Shown here: one piece after another, positions 54,862 through 64,000 of the stretch
Layout of the letters: each line of letters begins with the position of its first letter
Numbering within the stretch: position 1 is the first letter of the stretch
Assembly (NCBI GenBank): GCA_007115705.1
Contig: QXEO01000881.1
Coordinates: forward strand, 806,001-870,000
DNA from: Dactylis glomerata
Taxonomy: Eukaryota > Streptophyta > Magnoliopsida > Poales > Poaceae
Direction of reading: 5' to 3'
DNA length: 64,000 nt
Program-made: the position numbers and the translations under genes
The notes under the pieces: model-generated
What the model saw: only the letters and a program-made list of their open reading frames with translations
Told to the model about the DNA's origin: nothing
Databases searched by the model: none

Positions 54862-56504
54862 TGATATGTCTCCAACGTATCTATAATTTTTGATGCTCCA
54901 TGCTTGTTTTTACACCATTTGCCTACTGTTTCGTTACACTTCGTGGCACTTTAATGCATTTTCCGGAACTAACCTATTAACAAGTTGCCACAGTGCCAGT
55001 TCCTTGTTTTCTGATGTTTTTGTGTTTCAGAAGTGATACACAGGAAATATTCTCAGAATTGGACGAAATAAGTTCCTGAAGTCTTATTTTTCCTGGAAGC
55101 TTCCAGAGATCCGAAGAGGAGTAGGAGGGGAGCCACAGGGGCCCCACACGCCAGGCCGGTGCGGCCAGGGCCTGGGCCGCGCCAGCCAGGTGTGAGGCCA
55201 GCTGGCTCCACCTCTGACATCGCCCCTTCGCCTATAAAGACCCCCCAACGGAAAAAACCTAAGAACCCGATCACTTTTCCAGAACACATCGCGATCCGCC
55301 GCCGCCGTCGACCCGAAGATCGGGAGGGTCCAGAAGCTCTTCCCGGCACCCTGTCGGAGAGGGGAATCGCCACCGGAGGTTATCTTCATCGCCATGCTTG
55401 CCTCCGAAGCGATGAGTGAGTAGTCTACCTTGGACTATGGGTCCATAGCAGTAGCTAGATGGTTGTCTTCTCCACCATGTGCTTCATGTTTAGATCTCAT
55501 GAGCTGCCCTACATGATTGAGATCACCGTTATGTAATTCTACATGTTTGGTTTGTTGGGATCCGATGAATATTGGTGTTATGATTGAGTTGCTATACTGA
55601 AATATATCTTATGTTATCTCTATGTTGTTTATGATCTTGCATGCTCTCCGTTGTTAGTAGCTATCTTGGCCGAGTAGTTGCTAGTGACTCCAAGAGGGGG
55701 TATTTATGCTCGATAGTGGGTTCATGCCTCTATTTAACCTGGGGGAGTGACAGAAACCTCTAAGGTTGTAGATGTGTTGTTGCTACTAGGGAGAAAACAA
55801 CATTCATATGCTCAAGGGCATATGCTTTGTTTACATTGCACACTTTGCTTAATGCAATTATCTGTTGTTCGCAACTTAATACTCATGGGGTGTTCGGATG
55901 ATATCCCCGTGAGTGGATTATTAGTCATAGATGCAGTTGGATGGCGGTCTATGTATTTTGTTGTAATGCCTAGAGTAAATCTCATAGTGATCTTCTTGAC
56001 ATATCACATTTATCTTTATTCTATCAATTGCCCAACTGTAATTTGTTTACCCAGCATGTGTTATTTATCTTATGGAGAGACACCACTAGTGAAATGTGGA
56101 CCCCGGTCCTATTTCCATCATATTGCTATCACCTGTTTACTTTACTCGCACTGTTTACTTTACTCACATACTTCTACTGTTTTCCACTCGATACACTCAT
56201 AACCTTTGTTTCAAGCAAACAGGTGAGATTGACAACCTCATCGCAAGTTGGGAAGAAAGTACTTGGTTGTGTTGTGTGCAGGTTCCGCGTTGCAGCTAGC
56301 AAGCAAAGCTTGGACGAGGCGCCATATATAAATTGTCCGAAGCTATCGCAAACTAGCAAGCATCACCTTAAATCGTTTGTCCCTTCTCTCCAGGATCGAC
56401 AAACCTTGGTTTCTTAACTGAGGGAAAACTAGCTGCTATACTCATCACACCTTCGTCTTGGGGTTCCCAACGGGCTGGTCATTCACCACGCACAAGGACC
56501 ACCA
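54862..56504 (+). repeat. Element B 5' LTR
   Basis: Begins TGATATGTCTCC (the 3' copy has TGATACG) and ends ACCACCA. Its last part differs from the LTR of element A, which ends with a longer CTGTCTGCTAC...CGCCAGCA. Confidence 0.93.
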
Positions 56505-56514
56505 GCTGTTTTTC

Positions 56515-56531
56515 TGGTGCCGTTGCCATGG
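56515..56531 (+). other. Primer binding site of element B, mutated
   Basis: TGGTGCCGTTGCCATGG: the tRNA-Asp type site with changes at its 3' side compared with element A. Confidence 0.55.
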
Positions 56532-56695
56532 AGATTGGAAGACTTCTGCGAGGGGAGTTTTCACACACACATCCTTTACTTTGTTATTGTTTTGCTTTAC
56601 TTTATTTATTTTACCTGCATCGTTTTATATCAAAACCCCAAAAAAATTAGAATCCTTGGTAGTTGTTTTTATTTGTTTACTTTTGTTTTGCTGAA

Positions 56696-58759
56696 ATGGC
56701 CAATCCTGAAAACACCAAGCTGTGTGACTTTACTAGCATGAACAATAGTGATTTTATCTGCACTCCTATTGCACCACCTGCTCCTGCTGCAAACTTTTAT
56801 GAGATTAAGCCTGCTTTGTTGAACCTTGTTATGAAAGAGCAATTCTCGTGTGCTAGTACTGAAGATGCTATAGCTCATCTCAACAATTTTGTTGAGCTAT
56901 GTGAGATGCAGAAATATAAGGATGTAGAAAGTGATATTATTAAGCTCAAGTTGTTTCCTTTTTCTTTGAGAGGAAAAGCTAAAGATTGGTTGCTGTCTTT
57001 GACTAAGAATAGTATTGATTCATGGGCTAAGTGTCAGGATGCTTTTATTGGTAGATACTATCCTCCTTCTAAGATTATATCCTTGCATAGCAATATTATG
57101 AAGTTTACTCAGTTTGATAATGAACATGTTGCTCAAGCTTGGGAAAGAATGAAATCTATGATAAAGAATTGCCCCACTCATGGACTGACTACTTGGATGA
57201 TTGTCCAAACTTTTTATGCCGGACTAAAATTTTCTTCGAGGAACCTACTTGATTCCGCTGCTGGAGGCACTTTTATGTCCCTTACCTTGGGCGCCGCAAC
57301 AAAGCTAGTGGACAACATGATGGTAAATTATTCCGAATGACACACCAAGAGAGCTCCACAAGGTAAGAAGGTAAATTCTATTGAGGAAACCTCTTCCTTG
57401 AGTGATAAGATTGATACCATTATGGCTATGCTTGCTAATGATAGGACTCATGTTGATCCTAATAATGTTCCTTTAGCCTCTCTGGTTGCTCAAGAAGAGC
57501 ATGTTGATGTGAATTTCATTAGAAACAATAATTCTAACAACAATGCTTATAGGAACAATTTTGCTAGTAACAATTATAGGCCATATCCTTCTACCAATGG
57601 TAATGGTTATGGTAACTCTTATGGTAATTCCTACAACAACACTAGGGCCGCACCCTCCGCGCTTGAGGTAATGCTCAAGTACTTCATCGGTAAGCAAACT
57701 GCTTTTAACAAGTCTGTTGAGGAAAAGTTAGGCAAAATTGATATTCTTGCTTCTAAAGTTGATAGCCTTGCTCATGATGTTGAACTTCTGAAATTAAAAG
57801 TGTTGCCAAATGATGTGAAAGAGAACAATGTTTTTGCTACTGCTAATGCTATTCAAGTTGGAATTGATGAAAATATTAGATTGTTAGCGGAATTGCATGC
57901 CAGGTGGGAAAGAGAAGATGAGATGGCTAGAGAGATGAAGGTATGTACTATTACTACCTCTAATGATGTTGCTCCTAATGCTAGCAATCCTCTTACTTTG
58001 ATTGGTGTAGAGAAAACTCCCACTCCTTGTGTTAAAAAGCCTAAAACTGCCAAAACTTTTTCTCAAAAGAGTGCTAAAATTTTTCGGAGTGTAGGAGATG
58101 ATAGCTCTACTTCTTTTAATGATTTTGATGTTGATGGCTGCAATATATCTAAAGTTATTTTGTTCTTGCAAAATCTTGCTTTGACTCCCAATGCTAGTTC
58201 TTTAAATATTGCTTTTACTAAGCATATTACCAATGCTCTCATGAAAATTAGGGATGAAAAGTTGAAGCAAAAAGCCTCTATTCACAAGAAGCTAGAAGAT
58301 GGTTGGGAACCCATCATTGATATGCATGTTAATGGTTATGATTGCCATGCTTTATGTGATCTAGGTGCTAGTATTTCTATCATGCCTAGAAAAATTTATG
58401 ACATGCTTGATTTACCACCGCTTGAAAAATGTTATTTTGATATTCCTATTGCTGATGTTGCTAAGAAGAAACCTTTGGGAAGGATTAATGATGTTCTTAT
58501 TGTGGTTAATAATAACCTTGTTCCCATTGATTTTATCGTTATGGACGTTGAATGCCATGCTTCATGTCCTATTATTTTGGGAAGACCCTTTCTTCGAACT
58601 GTAGGTGCCATCATTGATATGAGGGAAGACACCATCAAATATCAATTTCCACTCAAGAAAGGTATGGAACACTTCCCTAGGAAAAGAAAGAAATTACTTT
58701 TTGACTCTATTCTTAGAGCAAATTATGAGCTTGATGCTTCATCACTTGATATTACTTGA
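56696..58759 (+). pseudogene. Element B gag-protease with one nonsense codon
   Basis: From ATG 56696 (MANPENTKLCDF) one frame reaches TGA 58757-58759, 688 codons in all, broken only by TGA at 57338-57340 where Trp is expected (YSE-W-HT). The capsid (residues about 35-210) shows KAKDWLLSL, WAKCQDAFIGRYYP, AQAWERMKSMIKNCPTHGL and LLDSAAGG, the Athila gag pattern. An Asn-rich linker (about 57525-57640) and a coiled-coil-like part follow. The aspartic protease has CDLGASISIMP (Asp codon at 58358), with the DLG triad usual in Athila, and IILGRPFL. The C-terminus LDASSLDIT resembles the end of the element A protein. Pol is absent. Confidence 0.85.
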
Positions 58760-61681
58760 TTCGCAAATTTTCTACGCCTAGCTCAAAGGCGTTAAAGAAA
58801 AGCACTCTTGGGAGATAGCCCCATGTTTTATTTTCAGTAATTTTTCTTTTATTTGAGTCTTGGAAGTCATTACTACTGTAATGACCTCTCCTTATCTTGT
58901 TTATTTTGTTTTTGTGCCAAGAGAATCCTCTAATTCGAGTGACGTAAAGATTTGGGGATGTTGCTGTCCAGAAACTATTTTCGGTGCTGCACCGTAAACA
59001 TTCGTATAAATTCTCTGTATATCTTTTGGACCTGCGATTTCTTGTGCATATGCCCCAGGTTATATCCAAACTTTTGTTAGTTGAACACTTTTTGATTTGA
59101 GCAACAGAAAACCCCTCAAAAATTCAACCTTTGTCAGCTGTTCTGTTTTGACAGATTTCTGCCAATATTTGTGTTTGCCGCTTTATCGCTTTCTTTTGAG
59201 TTCTTTTGATCACGGAACTTTTGGGGAAGTTGCTACAGTAGTATTTGCTATATATGTGGTGATTTTGGGTTGAAACCTGAAGCAAAAAGAGGTTGATTAT
59301 ATGTTATGCTACACTAATGTTGCTAATAGAATTGTGTTTAGTTTTGTATGAAGGAAGTTTTCAAGTGTAGGGATTGGAAAATGATGAGATGAGTTGAAGA
59401 ATAGACAAAAGCTCAATCTTGGGGATTCCCATGCATCACCCCAAGAAATATCCAAGAAGTACAAGCGTCAAAGCTTGGGGATGCCCCCGAGGCACCCCTT
59501 CTTCATCGGCAAAAATCAGGTCACCTTTCAAGACACTATATTTTTATTGCTTCATGCACTATGTGTTTTTCTTGGAGCGTCAGTTGTTTTAGTTTTCTTT
59601 GTTAGTTTGTTTTGTTTGCTGCAATAAATGGTTGGACCCAACAAATTTCCTTTGGAGGAGATGTACTCGTTTTCATTTGCCAAGAACACCGTTTTTCATT
59701 CTTACAATTTCACCGGGTGTTCTTCTTTTTCCGCTACTGCTTTTGGTTTTCGTTTTCGCCTTGATTTGCGTTCAGATCTTGTCATATCCTTTCAACAAGG
59801 TGTATTTTTGCCTCTAATCTTTATTGGTTTTCATCAAAAGAGGTGTCTCTAAAAATTTTAAATGGTGTTGGAAAAGAGAAAAAGCTTTGTGCAAAATAGT
59901 GGTACAAGGAGCTTGTGTAGACTGCGGCTTAGGCTTTTTCATGTCATGCTTGATGTCTTTTTGATAGTATGCTTAGTGGTTTTGTTGTAGCATGACTTGT
60001 CTCAAATAACTGAGATTGCTTAATGAGCCTTTGAAAAAATCATGCGTTGTTTTTATTGTATGGAAGCATTATTTTGGTTTTCTCCTTGATGCTTTATTTG
60101 GGTTGACTTGGCGCATGCTCACACATGTTAGACTCTTACAAGTCGCCAATAGCCTTCATGATCATTTAGTTTTTGACTTTTGATGCCATCTTATGCTTCT
60201 TTTAATGTCGCTTTGTCGCTTTGCATGATTATGGCCATTATTGCTCTCTTAGTTGGTCGCTCCCAGTCTTTTGCTAGCCCTCGCCTTGTACTGAGTATGA
60301 GCTCTACTCGTGCATCCAACTCCTAAAAGCCAAAGTTTTCCAAAGTGTCCACCATACATACCTACTAGCAATTTGCTATTCCAAGTAAATTTGACTTGCT
60401 TTTATTTTCTCTTCAAATTAAACTCTTACCAGTGTTATGCAAAATTCGGTCACTAAAGCTCTCACGAACCGGAAGGCACACTTTACTTTTTCCTGTTCTT
60501 AAAAATTTGACATTGTGGTCTCTTATGGAGTTGTTATGCTTGCAAGTTGTAAGTTGGAGACTAGCCCAGCCATGCAGTCATGGCAAGCTTTCAACATTGC
60601 ACTTCTTATTTGAGTTGATATCGTGATCTTTTGTTTATGGATGACCGCGGTGTGAAATGAATTGGGAATCTTGTGGGGATCATGGAGTTTGTAAATGTGT
60701 TAGAGAAACGCCGGGCCGCTAATCTAAGCCATCCATAATTCATGGTGGAAATTTGCAGCATACCCATGGTGAACATTCGACGACGCATCTCACAATAAAA
60801 AGCTAAACAAATGGCAAATAAAAGAGATGTCGAGGTGTTCATTGTCTGCTTGTCCTGTCATTTTGATGTGGGCTTGTTCCATGTCATCGGGCACGGAGGT
60901 ACCCCATTGGCGGTTCTCAATGATATGCATATATTTACAATGACAAGAGCCTTGCTTGGGACTCTAAGTAAAGTAGCATGAGGTTTGGGTACTCGTATTC
61001 ATGGGACACGAGGTTTTCAACTTATAATTTGTCAAGCATATGCATCATCATTGTTCTCGCATTAAATCTAACCATTCAAGATGCTTATGATGGGGGCAAT
61101 GAGAGCTCAAAGCCGGTAAGTAACATAATTTTTGAAGGTTATAAAACTTGCAATCACTGCTTCCCTCTGCGAAGGGCCTTTCTTTTACCTTTATGTTGAG
61201 TCACCACCTTCTTTCTTTATGCACCATTAAGAGAGCATAGTTGTCATTCTTAGTATAATGTGCATTGTCCCAAAGTTTTCATTGATTGATTCATATTGTT
61301 GGTTTCACTTGTTCTTAAATTATTTGTATCTAGTCGCCCTCTTAAACTTGAAGGTGTCCTATGCATTTATGTTTTGCTCTCTTTGAAGGACAAGCTGAAA
61401 ACCATTTGTATGTTTTTCCTTATGATTTGAACACACGTTTGACTTTCATTGTTTCATTTTCATGATCTTTTGTTTGTGTTCATTTGCATGTTTACAACAT
61501 GGTTGCTAAGTTCTATTGTCAAGATTATATCTTCATGCCCATGTTTTAAGTTCTTATGATCCCAGCTCACAAATGCTTACATATATGATCAAGATTGTGT
61601 AGGTGCATGTCACCTCAAAAATTATTCTTTTGTTATCACTTACCTACTCGAGGACGAGCAGGAGTTAAGCTTGGGGATGCT
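58760..61681 (+). other. Element B internal non-coding tail and PPT
   Basis: Closely similar to 37069-40005 of element A. It ends with the polypurine-type AAGCTTGGGGATGCT (61667-61681). Small frames here are not supported as genes. Confidence 0.7.
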
Positions 61682-63324
61682 TGATACGTCTCCAACGTAT
61701 CTATAATTTTTGATGCTCCATGCTTGTTTTTACACCATTTGCCTACTGTTTCGTTACACTTCGTGGCACTTTAATGCATTTTCCGGAACTAACCTATTAA
61801 CAAGTTGCCACAGTGCCAGTTCCCTGTTTTCTGCTGTTTTTGTGTTTCAGAAGTGATACACAGGAAATATTCTCGGAATTGGACGAAACAAGTTCCTGAA
61901 GTCTTATTTTTTCCGGAAGCTTCCAAAGATCCGAAGAGGAGTAGGAGGGGAGCCACAGGGGCCCCACACGCCAGGCTGGCGCAGCCAGGGCCTGGGCCGC
62001 GCCAGCCAGGTGTGAGGCCACCTGGCTCCACCTCTGACATTGCCCCGTCGCCTATAAAGACCCCCCGACGGAAAAAACCTAAGAACCCGATCACTTTTCC
62101 AGAACACATCGCAATCCGCCGCCGCCGTCGACCCGAAGATCGGGAGGGTCCAGAAGCTCTTCCCGGCACCCTGCCGGAGAGGGGAATCGCCACCGGAGGT
62201 CTTCTTCATCGCCATGCTTGCCTCCGAAGCGATGAGTGAGTAGTCTACCTTGGACTATGGGTCCATAGCAGTAGCTAGATGGTTGTCTTCTCCACCATGT
62301 GCTTCATGTTTAGATCTCATGAGCTGCCCTACATGATTGAGATCACCGTTATGTAATTCTACATGTTTGGTTTGTTGGGATCCGATGAATATTGGTGTTA
62401 TGATTGAGTTGCTATACTGAAATATATCTTATGTTATCTCTATGTTGTTTATGATCTTGCATGCTCTCCGTTGTTAGTAGCTATCTTGGCCGAGTAGTTG
62501 CTAGTGACTCCAAGAGGGGGTATTTATGCTCGATAGTGGGTTCATGCCTCTATTTAACCTGGGGGAGTGACAGAAACCTCTAAGGTTGTAGATGTGTTGT
62601 TGCTACTAGGGAGAAAACAACATTCATATGCTCAAGGGCATATGCTTTGTTTACATTGCACACTTTGCTTAATGCAATTATCTGTTGTTCGCAACTTAAT
62701 ACTCATGGGGTGTTCGGATGATATCCCCGTGAGTGGATTATTAGTCATAGATGCAGTTGGATGGCGGTCTATGTATTTTGTTGTAATGCCCAGAGTAAAT
62801 CGCATAGTGATCTTCTTGACATATCACGTTTATCTTTATTCTATCAATTGCCCAACTGTAATTTGTTTACCCAGCATGTGTTATTTATCTTATGGAGAGA
62901 CACCACTAGTGAACTGTGGACCCCGGTCCTATTTCCATCATATTGCTATCACCTGTTTACTTTACTCGCACTGTTTACTTTACTCGCATACTTCTACTGT
63001 TTTCCACTCGATACACTCATAACCTTTGTTTCTAGCAAACCGGTGAGATTGACATCCTCATCGCAAGTTGGGAACAAAGTACTTGGTTGTGTTGTGTGCA
63101 GGTTCCGCGTTGCAGCTAGCAAGCAAAGCTTGGACGAGGCGCCATATATAAATTGTCCGAAGCTGTCGCAAACTAGCAAGCATCACCTTCAGTCGTTTGT
63201 CCCTTCTCTCCAAGATCGACAAACCTTGGTTTCTTAACTGAGGGAAAACTAGCTGCTATACTCATCACACCTTCCTCTTGGGGTTCCCAACGGGCTAGTC
63301 ATTCACCACGCACAAGGACCACCA
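61682..63324 (+). repeat. Element B 3' LTR
   Basis: 1643 bp, same length as the 5' copy. Followed directly by AGGGG. Confidence 0.93.
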
Positions 63325-63690
63325 AGGGGCATCGTCAGAAGTGGACCGAGGCGGTCTCACACATAGGGGGCGCGGCCAGGGCCTGGGCCGCGCCGCCCTG
63401 TTGTGTGGGCCCCTCGTGGCCCCACTCCGTCTCCTCTTCGGTTCTCTGGAAGCTTCGTTAAATTTCTGGACGTTCGGCTTTTGTTTCGTCCAATTCTGAG
63501 AATATTTCCTGTGAAATTTTTCTGAAACACAAAAATAGCAGAAAACAGGAAACTGGCACTGTGGCGTCTCGTTAATAGGTTAGTTCCGGAAAATGCATAA
63601 AAACGCCACGAAGTGTAACGAAACACTAAGCAAATGGTGTAAAAACAAGCATGGAGCATCAAAAATTATAGATATGTTTGAGACGTATCA
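63325..63690 (-). repeat. Element C 3' LTR, right part (start of the LTR on the minus strand)
   Basis: After the AGGGG duplication the inverted Athila LTR continues to its first bases, TGATACGTCTCAAAC read from 63690 leftwards. Together with 53584-54861 it makes an LTR of about 1.64 kb. Confidence 0.88.
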
Positions 63691-64000
63691 GCATCCCCAA
63701 GCTTAACTCCTGCTCGTCCTCGAGTAGGTAAGTGATAACAAAACAAATAATTTTTGAGGTGGCATGCACCTACACAATCTTGATCATCTATGTAAGCGTT
63801 GTGCGCTGGGAGCAAAAGAACTTAAAACATGGGCATGAAAGATATAATCTTGATAGAAGAAACTTAGCAACCATGTTATAACATGAAAAATAACACAAAC
63901 GAAAGATCATAAAAATGAAACAATGAAAGTCAAACGTGTGTTCAAATCATATGGAAAAACATACAAATGGTTTTCAGCTTGTCCTTCATGAGAGAGCAAA
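63691..64000 (-). mobile_element. Element C internal region, running off the window
   Basis: The minus strand reads into the same PPT (AAGCTTGGGGATGC) and internal tail as elements A and B, so a third, inverted Athila-type element extends beyond 64000. Confidence 0.85.

Larger units (their letters stand above)
54862..63324 (+). mobile_element. Element B: non-autonomous Athila-lineage element with gag-protease
   Basis: TSD AGGGG is at 54857-54861 and 63325-63329. LTRs 54862-56504 and 61682-63324 are both exactly 1643 bp, ending GGACCACCA. I count about 35 differences (about 2%). The internal region has gag-protease and a 2.9-kb non-coding tail but no RT, RNase H or integrase. It sits inside the LTR of element C, in the opposite orientation. 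Confidence 0.93.

Noticed and set aside
34678..62239. GC-rich frames of 128-144 residues at 34678-35064, 40130-40564 and 61805-62239 with antisense partners
   Set aside because: They are the LTR leader of Athila-type elements, recurring once per LTR, with frames on both strands due to GC richness.
55747..63022. A 151-residue frame found almost identically at 55747-56202 and 62567-63022
   Set aside because: Both lie in the two LTRs of element B; the similarity comes from LTR duplication, and elements A and C have broken versions. No domain is visible.

Overview
This window is nuclear DNA of a grass, most likely a Pooideae/Triticeae-type genome. The reasons are GC-rich monocot genes, many LINEs with zf-RVT domains, an Athila-lineage LTR family whose LTR begins TGATACGTCTCCAACGTATC, a Tat-lineage gypsy element with a TGGCGCCCACTGTGGGGC primer site, a Helitron, and Harbinger-type MITEs. 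No bacterial features, CRISPR array or RNA gene were seen. Species cannot be decided from sequence alone.

Only two ordinary host genes are convincing, both on the + strand and both LURP-one-related (LOR/Tubby-C2-like) paralogs: LOR1 (5423-6193, two exons) and LOR2 (21072-21659, intronless). Nearly everything else is transposable elements in nests, most with boundaries fixed here by target-site duplications (TSDs).

Layout. 347-3240: a TIR element with TTA TSDs that holds a 5'-truncated LINE (about 437-3040) with one nonsense codon. 5346-6193: LOR1. 8010-8852: Harbinger-like MITE (TAA TSD). 9520-10508: short minus-strand LINE (12-bp TSD). 10711-20820: full-length LINE (11-bp TSD) broken by a 3150-bp Helitron (14833-17982), which itself carries a 1362-bp retroposon (16275-17636, 12-bp TSD). 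20832-21825: a 1-kb island with LOR2. 21841-28902: full-length minus-strand LINE (15-bp TSD) with an intact 1216-codon ORF2. 28918-30689: unassigned AT-rich DNA with a GA repeat. 30690-34506 and 51285-about 52990: one old decayed LINE, split by a non-coding repeat (about 31096-33790) and by Athila-type element A (34507-51279, TSD TGGTG). Element A has a Tat gypsy element D (41612-51207, TSD CTTGG) inside its 3' LTR. 53584-64000: a minus-strand Athila LTR (element C) split by plus-strand Athila element B (54862-63324, TSD AGGGG); C runs off the right edge.

The most unusual item is an antisense reading frame in the 3' part of element D (49957 to 49157, minus strand). It encodes 266 residues with an AT-hook (KRGRPKG) followed by what looks like a plant B3 DNA-binding domain, so a Tat retrotransposon appears to carry a transcription-factor-like protein. 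Elements A and B are both non-autonomous: they share LTRs and untranslated regions but carry different coding modules (a short coiled-coil gag-like protein in A, gag-protease in B) and neither has reverse transcriptase or integrase.

Domain and family names come from motif reading by eye; no database search was run. Difference counts between LTRs are manual.
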